Source: DATIXJ01 sp963714795 (GTDB lineage Bacteria; Bacteroidota; Ignavibacteria; UBA10030; SZUA-254). From it: a stretch of DNA of 64,000 bases. The stretch spans positions 558,001-622,000 of the forward strand of contig CAVQPS010000006.1 in assembly GCA_963714795.1 (NCBI GenBank), written 5' to 3'. Below, one piece after another: positions 8,365 through 17,284 of this stretch (position 1 is the first letter of the stretch; each line of letters opens with the position of its first letter). A program made the position numbers and the translations under genes. The notes under the pieces were generated by a model. That model was given only the letters and a program-made list of their open reading frames with translations. It ran no database searches and was not told the origin of the DNA.

Positions 8365-8716
8365 GGGGATGACATGGATTCGACGGAGATGAGGATGGTC
8401 ATGATTGCATCACGTGCTCTCCGCGTTGCACGAAAATAAAGCGGAAAACAATAAGTGCAAACTACAACTACGCACTGGCTGCTTAATTAAAGCAACCCAT
8501 CCTCTGCAGATCCTCCCGGCGATTTGCAATCAGGGTGTCGACTTAGTCGGGATAGTTTCAGGATTAGTTCGGGATTCTGGAGCAAAAATTCACCGAAATA
8601 GCTTTGAGTTCCGAGTTCGTTCCGTGTTCTCAAGGCGAGCTATAATGAACGGACTATTGATGTAGGAATTGTGATGGTCTTCTTTTCGGACCGGGGTTCG
8701 ATTCCCCGCATCTCCA
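8365..8716 (+). ncRNA. ssrA: Transfer-messenger RNA (tmRNA)
   Basis: The RNA begins with GGGGATGACATGGATTCGAC, a classic tmRNA 5' end. Its last part holds the T-arm GGTTCGATTCC and CATCTCC (8709-8715), which pairs with GGGGATG (8365-8371) to close the tRNA-like acceptor stem; A8716 is the discriminator. The mature CCA is not encoded. The tag frame starts at GCA 8457 and ends at TAA 8484, encoding ANYNYALAA. The length of about 352 nucleotides is normal for a one-piece tmRNA. With SmpB it releases stalled ribosomes and marks the nascent chain for proteolysis. An open frame at 8405-8665 over this gene is not a protein gene. Confidence 0.95.
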
Positions 8717-8719
8717 CTT

Positions 8720-8746
8720 AAGCCGTCGGAAGACGGCTTTTTTTTT
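8720..8746 (+). terminator. Intrinsic terminator of tmRNA
   Basis: An 8-bp stem AAGCCGTC (8720-8727) with GACGGCTT (8732-8739), a GGAA loop and a run of T residues to 8746. Confidence 0.9.
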
Positions 8747-8776
8747 AGGTGTCGTAGAATTTATATATATTCTTGA

Positions 8777-9619
8777 ATGGAAAATAAAAAAGAATTAGAA
8801 TTCACAAAAATGACGGGAGCAGGGAACGATTTCATTCTGATCGATTTATTCGACAAAGAAATCATCATAAACTGGTCTCATGTAGCTCCGATATTGTGTA
8901 ATCGTCGATACGGGATCGGTGCAGATGGAATACTCGTTCTATCCCGAAGCAAAAAAGCAGATTTTATTATGAACTATTTTAATGCCGACGGTAGTTACGG
9001 CGGTATGTGTGGCAACGGCGGACGATGCGCTGCTCTTTACTATTTTAATAAGTTTTCCAAAACGGAGACGAAGTTTGAAGCACTGGATTATATCTATTCC
9101 GCAACGGGAATCGACACAAGGATACGACTTCAAATGAAGAACCCAACTTCCTTTTATTCCAGTACATTAACTATCGATAATGAGACTATTCCTTACAGTT
9201 TCATTGATACGGGTACAGCTCATGTCGTAATTTTCCTGGATGAGGTTTCTGGTGAATTAAACAAGAAAATTCAATCGGATAAATTCAATTATATAGGCGC
9301 TCAAATCAGAAACAATGAAAGATTCGCTCCCGGAGGAACAAATGTTAATTTTATCCGGATCATCGATAGCCATAAAATTTCGATGAGGACGTATGAGCGT
9401 GGTGTAGAAGAGGAAACTTTGGCATGCGGGACTGGAGCGGTTGCAAGTGCGATGGTAACAACGATTGTCAGACACTATAGGCCACCGATAACGGTTTTAA
9501 CCCGCAGCAATGAATCATTGGATGTGAATTTTCAAGAAAGGGAAGGTTCAATTACGGACATAAACCTCAGCGGTCCCGCAAAGGAAGTATTTAGAGGAAA
9601 AGTCGAAATTTCACTGTAA
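8777..9619 (+). CDS. dapF: Diaminopimelate epimerase
   Basis: The 280-residue protein converts LL- to meso-diaminopimelate in lysine and peptidoglycan synthesis. The two catalytic cysteines are visible: Cys78 in MCGNGGRCAA and Cys217 in ACGTGAVAS. The N-terminal KMTGAGNDF and the ERGVEEET segment are also family hallmarks. Length is normal for the family. There is no ribosome site before the ATG. A TATATT at 8766-8771 would place transcription start near the ATG itself, so the message may be leaderless unless it depends on read-through of the tmRNA terminator. It converges with purL. Confidence 0.95.
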   Translation: MENKKELEFTKMTGAGNDFILIDLFDKEIIINWSHVAPILCNRRYGIGADGILVLSRSKKADFIMNYFNADGSYGGMCGNGGRCAALYYFNKFSKTETKFEALDYIYSATGIDTRIRLQMKNPTSFYSSTLTIDNETIPYSFIDTGTAHVVIFLDEVSGELNKKIQSDKFNYIGAQIRNNERFAPGGTNVNFIRIIDSHKISMRTYERGVEEETLACGTGAVASAMVTTIVRHYRPPITVLTRSNESLDVNFQEREGSITDINLSGPAKEVFRGKVEISL

Positions 9620-9621
9620 TC

Positions 9622-9646
9622 ATATCTTATAGTTTACATAAGATAT
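9622..9646. terminator. Possible weak hairpin between dapF and purL
   Basis: ATATCTTAT (9622-9630) is inverted at 9638-9646 in the gap between two converging genes. The stem is AT-rich and there is no strong T-run, so terminator function is uncertain. Confidence 0.3.
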
Positions 9647-9667
9647 ATTATTAGAAACATCTGTGCT

Positions 9668-11887
9668 TTACTGGTAGATCAAATTTTCAAGGCTTTGGTA
9701 ATATAAGTCTTTGATTTTATCAACAGAACTTTGTATAACATTCCCTATTGTAAAATCGGTCTTAGTCACCTTCCCGATAATCTCAGAAGAAATTCCAGCA
9801 CTCGAGCATAAAGAAAGTATTTCCGGAGTATTTTTGGGTTCACTTGAAGCAATAACCCTCGATTGATCTTCTCCGAATAAATAGAAATCCGTCCGAATTT
9901 TGGTGTGGAAATTGACATCTACACCAAAACACTTTTCCGGGTCAAAAATACAACATTCGGCAAGTGCTATTGCTAATCCACCTTCACTAATATCATGTAC
10001 CGATTGGAGCAGGCGTTTATCGATTAACTCGAGAATTATTGATTGCAGATTCTTTTCATTGGCCAGATTTATCGGCGGAGCATCGCCGGCTACGAGCCCG
10101 TGAACCTTATTCAGATATTCGGAACCGCCTATATGACCGTTCGTTTGTCCAAGTAAAATGATATCATCTCCGGCTTTTTTGAACGATCCGGAAATACAAT
10201 TCATGATATTGGAAATCTCCCCAAGCATTCCAATAACAGGAGTTGGGAAAATAGCTCCCTCGGGATTTTCGTTATAGAAGCTGACATTTCCCCCCGTCAC
10301 CGGGGTATTGAGCATTTTACAAGCTTCGGAAATTCCTCTTATGGCTTCCTTGAATTGCCAAAAGATCTCCGGTTTATATGGATTTCCAAAGTTCAAGCAA
10401 TTAGTAATAGCAACCGGCTTAGCACCCACACAAACAACATTACGAGCGCTTTCAGCTACAGCTATTTGTGCCCCAATGAATGGATTAAGATAGACATATC
10501 TCGGATTGCAATCAGTTTTTACTGCCAATGCTTTTTGAGTTCCTGGTAAGCGAATAACGGCTGCATCTCCGAAAACATTCGATACTGTATTAGACCGAAC
10601 CATTGAATCGTACTGAGTCGTAATCCATTTTCGGGAACAAATATTCGGAGAAGACAATATTTCAAGGAAACATGAAGTAAAATCCCGCGGAATAGGAATA
10701 ATATCCGCCTTGAACGATCGAGCTTTTTCAATATAGTCCGCAATACATGATTCCCGATGATATACCGGTGCTCCGCCGCCTAAAACTAAAGACTCAGGAG
10801 GAACATCGGCAATAAGGTTATTGTTATATCTTATTTTCAATCGAGGTTCATCCGTCACTTTACCGATAACACTGCAATGTAGGTCCCATTTTTTAAATAT
10901 ATTTTGAACCGGAGTAACATTTTGGGGTTCGGCAACAATCAACATCCGTTCCTGGGACTCTGAGAGCATAATTTCATATCCACTCATATTCTTTTCACGG
11001 GCCGGAACCTGGTCAAGATTGATCTCCATACCGGAATTTCCTTTTGCACTCATTTCTGCAGTTGAACAAGTAATTCCGGCAGCACCCATATCCTGGATTC
11101 CAACAACAAGTTTGTTCCGGATCACTTCAAGTGTTGCCTCAAGCAATAATTTTTCTGTAAACGGATCTCCCACTTGAACCGATGGCCGCTTGCTTTCGGA
11201 TTCTTCAGAAATTTCTTCCGAGGCAAATGTTGCCCCATGAATTCCATCCCGACCCGTTGCTGATCCGACAATCAAAACAATATTTCCATCACCACGTGCA
11301 ATAGCTTTTGCGATTTCGTTGTGTTTAACGATTCCGACTGCCATCGCATTCACTAATGGATTCTCTTGATAACTTTCATCAAAAAAAACATCGCCGGCAA
11401 CCGTTGGAACTCCAAAACTATTGCCATAATCCCCTATCCCCTTGACAACTCCTTTGATCAGGCGCTTCGTTTGCGAATGAACAATGTTTCCGAATCTCAA
11501 AGAATTTAAAGCTGCTACAGGTCTTGCTCCCATCGTAAAAATATCACGCATAATTCCGCCGACACCGGTCGCAGCTCCCTGATACGGTTCAACGGCTGAA
11601 GGATGATTATGGCTTTCGATCTTAAAGGCAACTGCCAAACCCCCACCGATATCTACTAATCCGGCATTTTCCTCTCCGGCACCTACTAACAATCTCACTC
11701 CGGTTCTTGGCAGTTTTTTTAATTCTGCAATGGAATTTTTGTAGCTGCAATGCTCGCTCCACATTACGCTAAAAATACCAAGTTCAGTATAACTGGGAAC
11801 TCTGCCGAGAATTCCAATAATCTTTTTATATTCATTTTCGCTTAAGCCGTGTTTTATGGCAAGCTGTAAATCGACGATGGGTTCCAT
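9668..11887 (-). CDS. purL: Phosphoribosylformylglycinamidine synthase subunit PurL
   Basis: The 739-residue protein has the size of the small, multi-subunit form of FGAM synthase, which works with PurS and PurQ. They are not in this window. It converts FGAR to FGAM in purine synthesis. Visible hallmarks are WSEHCSYK near the N-terminus, the ATP-binding region SHNHPSAVEPYQGAATGVGG, the IQDMGAAGITCS segment, and the second half repeat with TNCLNFGNP and HDISEGGLA. It is the last gene of the minus-strand run that starts with the SDR gene, 18 bases after the biotin carrier gene. Confidence 0.95.
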   Translation of the reverse strand: MEPIVDLQLAIKHGLSENEYKKIIGILGRVPSYTELGIFSVMWSEHCSYKNSIAELKKLPRTGVRLLVGAGEENAGLVDIGGGLAVAFKIESHNHPSAVEPYQGAATGVGGIMRDIFTMGARPVAALNSLRFGNIVHSQTKRLIKGVVKGIGDYGNSFGVPTVAGDVFFDESYQENPLVNAMAVGIVKHNEIAKAIARGDGNIVLIVGSATGRDGIHGATFASEEISEESESKRPSVQVGDPFTEKLLLEATLEVIRNKLVVGIQDMGAAGITCSTAEMSAKGNSGMEINLDQVPAREKNMSGYEIMLSESQERMLIVAEPQNVTPVQNIFKKWDLHCSVIGKVTDEPRLKIRYNNNLIADVPPESLVLGGGAPVYHRESCIADYIEKARSFKADIIPIPRDFTSCFLEILSSPNICSRKWITTQYDSMVRSNTVSNVFGDAAVIRLPGTQKALAVKTDCNPRYVYLNPFIGAQIAVAESARNVVCVGAKPVAITNCLNFGNPYKPEIFWQFKEAIRGISEACKMLNTPVTGGNVSFYNENPEGAIFPTPVIGMLGEISNIMNCISGSFKKAGDDIILLGQTNGHIGGSEYLNKVHGLVAGDAPPINLANEKNLQSIILELIDKRLLQSVHDISEGGLAIALAECCIFDPEKCFGVDVNFHTKIRTDFYLFGEDQSRVIASSEPKNTPEILSLCSSAGISSEIIGKVTKTDFTIGNVIQSSVDKIKDLYYQSLENLIYQ

Positions 11888-11905
11888 ATAATAGGTATAT
11901 TAACT

Positions 11906-12415
11906 TTAGTTATTCGGTTCAATTACTAGTAAAATTTGATCCTTTTCTACCGTAACATGATTTTTAATTTCAATGCTTTTGATCTTTCCATGTAAAGTCG
12001 AATGTATCTCGTTTTCCATTTTCATCGCTTCAAGAACGATCAATCCGGTTCCGGGACTGACAATATCCCCGATATTCACCTCAATTTTAGAAATTAACCC
12101 CGGCATTGGCGCTCGGATTATCGAGTTTTTCACCGTCATTGCTGGGGATTTTGAAATCGATTTTAAAATGCCATTCTGTTTATCTTCAACATTTATTTTA
12201 AAAACATGATGATCAATCCATGCATTATAATGAGTTTCATCAATTCGTTCTATCCAAATATTGTATACTTTTTGTTCAAACGTTAATTGAAAGATTTCTT
12301 CATCAATTTTTCTGATGGTAGTCACTACTGCCTTTTTATCAATAAGCAATTTACGATCAGAATCATAGTCTATCGTAAATTGATTTCCATCGACTGTGAC
12401 GGTAATTTCTTTCAC
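11906..12415 (-). CDS. Biotin carboxyl carrier protein (acyl-CoA or pyruvate carboxylase type)
   Basis: The C-terminal lipoyl/biotinyl domain (about residues 100-168) carries the biotin-attachment motif EAMKME and the preceding PMPGLI strand. The N-terminal half is a beta-rich linker region like that of Bacteroidota biotin-carrier subunits. I place the start at the GTG 12415 (about 170 residues), giving the usual opening VKEITVTVDG and following the biotin carboxylase stop by only 4 bases. An upstream TTG at 12517 would give a 98-base overlap and an odd N-terminus. It carries carboxybiotin from the adjacent carboxylase to a carboxyltransferase that is not in this window, so the acceptor (propionyl-CoA, acetyl-CoA or pyruvate) is undetermined. 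Confidence 0.8.
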   Translation of the reverse strand: MKEITVTVDGNQFTIDYDSDRKLLIDKKAVVTTIRKIDEEIFQLTFEQKVYNIWIERIDETHYNAWIDHHVFKINVEDKQNGILKSISKSPAMTVKNSIIRAPMPGLISKIEVNIGDIVSPGTGLIVLEAMKMENEIHSTLHGKIKSIEIKNHVTVEKDQILLVIEPNN

Positions 12416-12419
12416 TTTT

Positions 12420-13922
12420 TTACCGATAGTATTCAGATCTAGAAGTTCGCCATTGCGAAAAAATCGTTGGGCGTGAAACGATTCGTTCGTTTGATCCTGA
12501 TCCCACAATATGCCCAACTGCTGCTGCTCCGGCTTTCAATAACTCTTTGTCGGGAATATTAAAATTTTCAGAAGAGAAATATTCCTGCAAAAAGTGTGTA
12601 TGATATGATCCTTCGCGGAATTTTGGATGGTCAATAATCCACGAGCATAACGGTAAATTATTTCGAACGCCGTAAATTTGGTACATCTTGAGTGCTAATG
12701 ACATCCTGCCCAAACATTCATCCCGCGTTGCTCCCCATGCAATAAGTTTTGAAATCATCGGATCATAATATGGTGTAATCTGGTCGCCTTGCTCAACTCC
12801 CGTATCTTCCCTCAACCCCATCCCTCGTGGAGAATGGATAAATCTTAACGTGCCAGTCGATGGGAAAAAGTTATTGAGCGGATCTTCCGCACAAATCCTC
12901 GCTTCAATGGCATGTCCACGTAACGAAATATCCTTTTGCTGAAATGATAACTGTTTACCTTCTGCAATCAATATCTGTTGTCGAACAAGATCTATTCCGC
13001 TTCTCATTTCTGTAACAGGGTGTTCCACCTGAAGTCGCGTATTCATCTCGAGAAAATAAAAGTTATTATCGGTATCTAAGATAAACTCCACGGTACCGGC
13101 GTTGGTATAATTCCCTTTTTTTGCAACTTCAACTGCTGCTTCAGTAATAGTATCTCTAAGTTTTTGATTGATGGCAATTGACGGAGATTCTTCAACTACT
13201 TTCTGGTGCCTTCTTTGAATAGAACATTCTCGTTCACCAAGATGGACAATCGTTCCATGTTGATCCGCTAAAATCTGAACTTCAATATGTCGTGGTTTGG
13301 AAATGTACTTCTCAATAAAAATATGGTCATCTCCAAATGCTAATCTCGCTTCATTCTGGCATGCCCGAAGTCCGGACGCAAGCTCTGAGTCGGAATTAAT
13401 GACCCTCATCCCTTTGCCTCCCCCTCCTCCTGCAGCTTTCAATAACACAGGATAACCTATTGATGATATAATCGATTGAGCCCGATCAAATGAATCAATG
13501 GGTTCCATTGTACCGGGAACAATCGGGACCCCGGCCGATTTTGCAATCTTCCGTGCAACAATTTTATTCCCTAATTTCTGAATTGATTCTTCACTCGGCC
13601 CGATAAAAATAATCTGGTTTTTCTCTACTTCGCGAACAAACGATGGATTTTCAGAAAGAAAACCATAACCCGGATGAATGGCGTCAACGTTCGCTCTTTT
13701 TGAAATTTCAATTATTTTCTCCTGATGCAGATAACTCTCTTTTGCAGGAGCACTACCGACAAAATAAGATTCATCGGCGTATCGCACGAACATAGCATTC
13801 TGATCCACATCTGAATAAATCGCAACTGTTTTAATGCCCATCTCGCGACACGTTTTGATTATCCGTATTGCGATTTCGCCGCGATTGGCAATTAAAATTT
13901 TTTGTATGTTCTTATTTTTCAT
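12420..13922 (-). CDS. accC: Biotin carboxylase subunit
   Basis: The 500-residue protein is a complete biotin carboxylase: an N-terminal KILIANRGEIA domain, an ATP-grasp domain with GGGGKGMRV, the catalytic region EMNTRLQVEHPVTE, and a C-terminal domain. It uses ATP and bicarbonate to carboxylate biotin on the carrier encoded just downstream. Its ATG follows the mutS2 TAA with no gap (TAAATG), indicating translational coupling. The last 20 or so residues, rich in Ser and Arg, do not look conserved, and they overlap the frame leading into the carrier gene. The symbol accC is used in the general sense; the protein could equally be the biotin carboxylase subunit of propionyl-CoA or pyruvate carboxylase. 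Confidence 0.9.
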   Translation of the reverse strand: MKNKNIQKILIANRGEIAIRIIKTCREMGIKTVAIYSDVDQNAMFVRYADESYFVGSAPAKESYLHQEKIIEISKRANVDAIHPGYGFLSENPSFVREVEKNQIIFIGPSEESIQKLGNKIVARKIAKSAGVPIVPGTMEPIDSFDRAQSIISSIGYPVLLKAAGGGGGKGMRVINSDSELASGLRACQNEARLAFGDDHIFIEKYISKPRHIEVQILADQHGTIVHLGERECSIQRRHQKVVEESPSIAINQKLRDTITEAAVEVAKKGNYTNAGTVEFILDTDNNFYFLEMNTRLQVEHPVTEMRSGIDLVRQQILIAEGKQLSFQQKDISLRGHAIEARICAEDPLNNFFPSTGTLRFIHSPRGMGLREDTGVEQGDQITPYYDPMISKLIAWGATRDECLGRMSLALKMYQIYGVRNNLPLCSWIIDHPKFREGSYHTHFLQEYFSSENFNIPDKELLKAGAAAVGHIVGSGSNERIVSRPTIFSQWRTSRSEYYR

Positions 13923-16274
13923 TTATACCAACTCAACCACGGTAACTCCGCCGCCGCCCTCATTCCACTCACCTAACCGAAAGGATTTTACACTGGAAAG
14001 AGTTTTCAAATGCTCCGATATTTTTTTCCGCAATGCACCTGTCCCCTTCCCATGAATAATATCAACTCGGTGGAGCCCTGCCAACATAGCATCATCAAGA
14101 AATTTATCGACTGCCGCTATCGCTTCTTCTCCATACATGCCGCGAAGATCGATTTCAGTGTGATATTCTTTTCCCGCTGCATTTTCAATATAATCTGTCC
14201 GTACTTTTACGATTTCCTGATCCGTCAATTGCAGGTCGTTCAAGTGTACTTTGACTTTCATTTCACCAATTATCAAAAGAAATTGGTTCCCGCCCAATTT
14301 TTCTTGAATTTTACCAATCGCTTGCGAACTTTTAATTTTTACGCGATCCCCCACAGTAAACTCAATAAATTTATCTTCCGGCTCATCAAAATCCTTCCTC
14401 ATAATATCGATTTGGTCATTGAGATCGTGAATCTCCTCTTTCACCTTTCGGACAACTTCTTTTTTGGCTGAAGATTCACGAATTTCCTTAATCGCATTTT
14501 CAATAAGGGTGTTTGACTTCTCAATGAGTGATTTCGCCTCATCGGCTGCTTGAGCTTTCACCATTTTAATTTCTTTTTGCAAAGAAGTTAGCTTAGATTC
14601 ATAAAGTTTTATCAACTCATCAAGCTTATTTTTTTCAACAGATACTTTTTCCAGGTTTTCGTTAATATCCTGAGTTTTTCTTTCGAGATCAATAATGAGC
14701 CGTTCCAGTTTTATTGCATCGCTTCCTTTAAGCTCCATCGCCCGATGAATGATTTCCGGAGGCAACGACATCCGTTCTGCCATCTCGATTGCATAACTGC
14801 TCCCGGGAATTCCTTTCCGGAAACGATATGTGGGCTTCAATGTACCTGCATCAAATTCCATGGCGCCATTTTCCATCCCGCGATGCTCAAAAGCAAAAGT
14901 TTTAAGATTTCCATGATGTGTCGTTACAATATTTATCGATCCGATCGTCGTTATGTTTTCTAAAAATGCCGCAGCAAGAGAAGAACCTTCCAGGGGATCA
15001 GTACCGGATCCAATTTCATCGATTAATATTAAACTTGAACTATTGGCATGTTTCATTATAATTTTAAGCTTTTCCAGATGAGAGCTAAAGCTGCTTAAAT
15101 CATTTTCTATGGATTGATCATCACCGATATCGACAAAAATATCAGTACAAATTCGGATAATGCTTTCAGAAGATGCAGGAATATGACATCCGGCTTGGGC
15201 TAAAACGGTCAGCAAACCGACGGTTTTCATAGCAACACTTTTTCCACCAGCATTGGGCCCGGTTATGACAATTGTGTTTGCCGTATCGTCAATTTCGATA
15301 TCGAGAGGAATAACATTACTTTTTCCGACTCTTTTCAATAAAATCGGATGATATGCGCCGAGTAACTTCAATTCTTGCTTTAAGCTAATCCTTGGTTCGT
15401 TGCCGAGGATATCGATAGAATATTTTGCTTTTGCCTGGATAAAATCCAGTTCGCCGAGCACACGAATATTCGATGAAATCTTGTCACGGTCTTCACCAAT
15501 TTGTGTCGTTAAACCTTTTAGGATAGATTCAACTTCACGTTTTTCTTCGAACTGCAACGTTCTGATCTCATTGTTGATTTCAAGTGTTTCCATCGGTTCA
15601 ATGAAAACAGTTGCTCCGCTTGCCGATGCGCTATGGATAAATCCGGGAATATGGTTTTTGTGCTCCACTTTTACCGGAATTACCATTCTCCCTTCCCTTG
15701 TAGTAATGATTTCTTCCTGAATCCATTCCTTGCCGGAAACGGATTGCATGACAGACTCAAGCTTTTTTCTTAATGATACATTGCGATCATTTATTTTCCG
15801 GCGGATGGCCGCTAATTCCTTGCTGGCAGAATCTTTGACCCTACCTTCTTCATCAATTGCCTGATGAATATTATATTCAAGAACTTTGGACTGATAAATT
15901 TCTTCTACGCTTTTTGATAAACGAGGATATTGCTGGTTTCTCTTGGAAAAAAAAGTTCGCACTAACCTGGATGTTTGCAGGAGCATCGCAACTTTATTGA
16001 GCTCTTCCGATGAAAGGAAATAATTTGCTATAGAAGTTCTTTGCAAATTGATTCGGATGTCGTGAACGGCTTCCAACGGCAATGCGTCATCTTCTTCAAG
16101 AAGCCGTTTCATTTCCGTCACCAAAGCGAGACGGAACGCAATAATATCGATATCGGAAGACGGAGTAAGATTTTCGATATGTTCTTTTCCGATTTCGGAA
16201 AGAGCATATCGTTGAAGGTACTGCTTGATTTTTTGAAATTCTAATTTCTGGAAGGAGTTGAAGAACTCACGCAT
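13923..16274 (-). CDS. mutS2: Endonuclease MutS2 (MutS2 ATPase with Smr domain)
   Basis: The 783-residue protein has the MutS2 order. Helical core and clamp domains come first, then an ABC-type ATPase with Walker A GPNAGGKS and signature region DLSSFSSHLEK with LIDEIGSGTDP. A coiled-coil region and KOW-like segment follow, and a C-terminal Smr nuclease domain begins at the IDLRGMYGEEA motif with HGKGTGAL. It lacks the MutS mismatch-binding domain. MutS2 proteins limit recombination and, in Bacillus, also rescue collided ribosomes by splitting them through the Smr/KOW region. The gene lies between cvpA and accC in a tight minus-strand run. Confidence 0.95.
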   Translation of the reverse strand: MREFFNSFQKLEFQKIKQYLQRYALSEIGKEHIENLTPSSDIDIIAFRLALVTEMKRLLEEDDALPLEAVHDIRINLQRTSIANYFLSSEELNKVAMLLQTSRLVRTFFSKRNQQYPRLSKSVEEIYQSKVLEYNIHQAIDEEGRVKDSASKELAAIRRKINDRNVSLRKKLESVMQSVSGKEWIQEEIITTREGRMVIPVKVEHKNHIPGFIHSASASGATVFIEPMETLEINNEIRTLQFEEKREVESILKGLTTQIGEDRDKISSNIRVLGELDFIQAKAKYSIDILGNEPRISLKQELKLLGAYHPILLKRVGKSNVIPLDIEIDDTANTIVITGPNAGGKSVAMKTVGLLTVLAQAGCHIPASSESIIRICTDIFVDIGDDQSIENDLSSFSSHLEKLKIIMKHANSSSLILIDEIGSGTDPLEGSSLAAAFLENITTIGSINIVTTHHGNLKTFAFEHRGMENGAMEFDAGTLKPTYRFRKGIPGSSYAIEMAERMSLPPEIIHRAMELKGSDAIKLERLIIDLERKTQDINENLEKVSVEKNKLDELIKLYESKLTSLQKEIKMVKAQAADEAKSLIEKSNTLIENAIKEIRESSAKKEVVRKVKEEIHDLNDQIDIMRKDFDEPEDKFIEFTVGDRVKIKSSQAIGKIQEKLGGNQFLLIIGEMKVKVHLNDLQLTDQEIVKVRTDYIENAAGKEYHTEIDLRGMYGEEAIAAVDKFLDDAMLAGLHRVDIIHGKGTGALRKKISEHLKTLSSVKSFRLGEWNEGGGGVTVVELV

Positions 16275-16288
16275 GCATAATTCAACAA

Positions 16289-16819
16289 TTAGCGACTTTT
16301 ATATTTTTCTAAATCAGTTTTCAGTTCATCAAGGAATTTCTTTGATGAAGGCATCCATCGTAGCGAATAATCAAATATTGCGGGTGCCAATTGAGATATA
16401 GGTTTATACAAATTAGATTCTTTTTTCGTCTCGTCCACAGGAATATCAAAGAGATTAAACATTTGCAGAATAAGACTTACTGCAAGAGCACCCTGGAATG
16501 CGCCAAGAAATCCTCCTGCAAGACGAGACCATACTTTCAAAGTATCACTGCCGGTTTCGCCAAACCATCGGTAAAACAAATTTACAATCGCAATAATAAT
16601 TATAAAAATTAAGAAAAACGAAAGAATCACTAATGTCTCTTCACCAAAGCTCATCCATTGAGAAATAAAATCCGCCACGGGCGACATAAACTTTGTCGCA
16701 CAGATGAGTCCACCCAATACTGCCAGGATACCGAAAACTTTTCTTAATAACCCGTCCCGAAAACCGAGAAGAACGAATATCAATATTCCAATCAAAATCA
16801 AAATATCCAGAATACTCAT
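16289..16819 (-). CDS. cvpA: CvpA family membrane protein
   Basis: The 176-residue protein starts with SILDILILIGILIF and has four hydrophobic segments (about 5-20, 26-45, 62-84 and 100-122) followed by a short charged C-terminal tail. This is the CvpA/colicin V production family. CvpA proteins are linked to envelope stability; the biochemical role is unclear. As in many bacteria the gene is directly upstream of mutS2 (14 bases). It overlaps nothing and begins one base after the yqeY stop codon. Confidence 0.8.
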   Translation of the reverse strand: MSILDILILIGILIFVLLGFRDGLLRKVFGILAVLGGLICATKFMSPVADFISQWMSFGEETLVILSFFLIFIIIIAIVNLFYRWFGETGSDTLKVWSRLAGGFLGAFQGALAVSLILQMFNLFDIPVDETKKESNLYKPISQLAPAIFDYSLRWMPSSKKFLDELKTDLEKYKSR

Positions 16820-16820
16820 C

Positions 16821-17273
16821 TTACGGTCCTAACAGTTGTTTGACACTGTCCTGAATAATTTTGCCGTCTGCTTTGCCTTTTAATTCCTTCATCACGACTG
16901 ACATCACTTTACCAAAGTCTTTCCCGGACGTCGCTCCTGTTGCCAAAATTGCTTTTTTTATACTCTCGTGAACCTGATCCTGCGACATTTGCTGCGGCAA
17001 ATATTCTTGAATAATTGCAAGCTCTTTTTCTTCCTGATCCGCAAGATCGTTTCTCCCGTTATCACGAAAAATCGTGATCGATTCTTTTCGTTTCTTCGCC
17101 GACGAAATCAACACCGACGTCTCATCATCGGCGGTAACGCCGCCTTGAGGCCTTTTTTCAACTTCTTTTTCCAATAATGCGGCACGAATAGTTCTCAGTG
17201 TTTCCAACCGGAGCTTATCCCCGGATTTCATTGCATGTTTTAAATCGTCAGAAATTTTTTGAGATAATGTCAT
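16821..17273 (-). CDS. yqeY: GatB/YqeY domain-containing protein
   Basis: I place the start at the ATG 17273 (150 residues) because an AAGGAA site precedes it and the protein then begins with TLSQKISDDLKHAMK, the usual YqeY opening. The longer frame from 17387 would overlap the SDR gene. The LRTIRAALLEKE helix, KKRKESI segment, IQEYLPQQMS motif and a C-terminal KGKADG region are typical of the family, which resembles the tail domain of the GatB amidotransferase subunit. Its role is thought to be tRNA-related but is not established. Confidence 0.88.
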   Translation of the reverse strand: MTLSQKISDDLKHAMKSGDKLRLETLRTIRAALLEKEVEKRPQGGVTADDETSVLISSAKKRKESITIFRDNGRNDLADQEEKELAIIQEYLPQQMSQDQVHESIKKAILATGATSGKDFGKVMSVVMKELKGKADGKIIQDSVKQLLGP

Positions 17274-17284
17274 GATATTTTTCC

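Noticed and set aside
8405..8665. 86-codon open frame on the plus strand
   Set aside because: It lies wholly inside the tmRNA gene and has no ribosome site or recognisable product.
12416..12517. TTG start for the biotin carrier protein
   Set aside because: It would overlap accC by 98 bases and add a non-conserved N-terminus; the GTG at 12415 is a better start.
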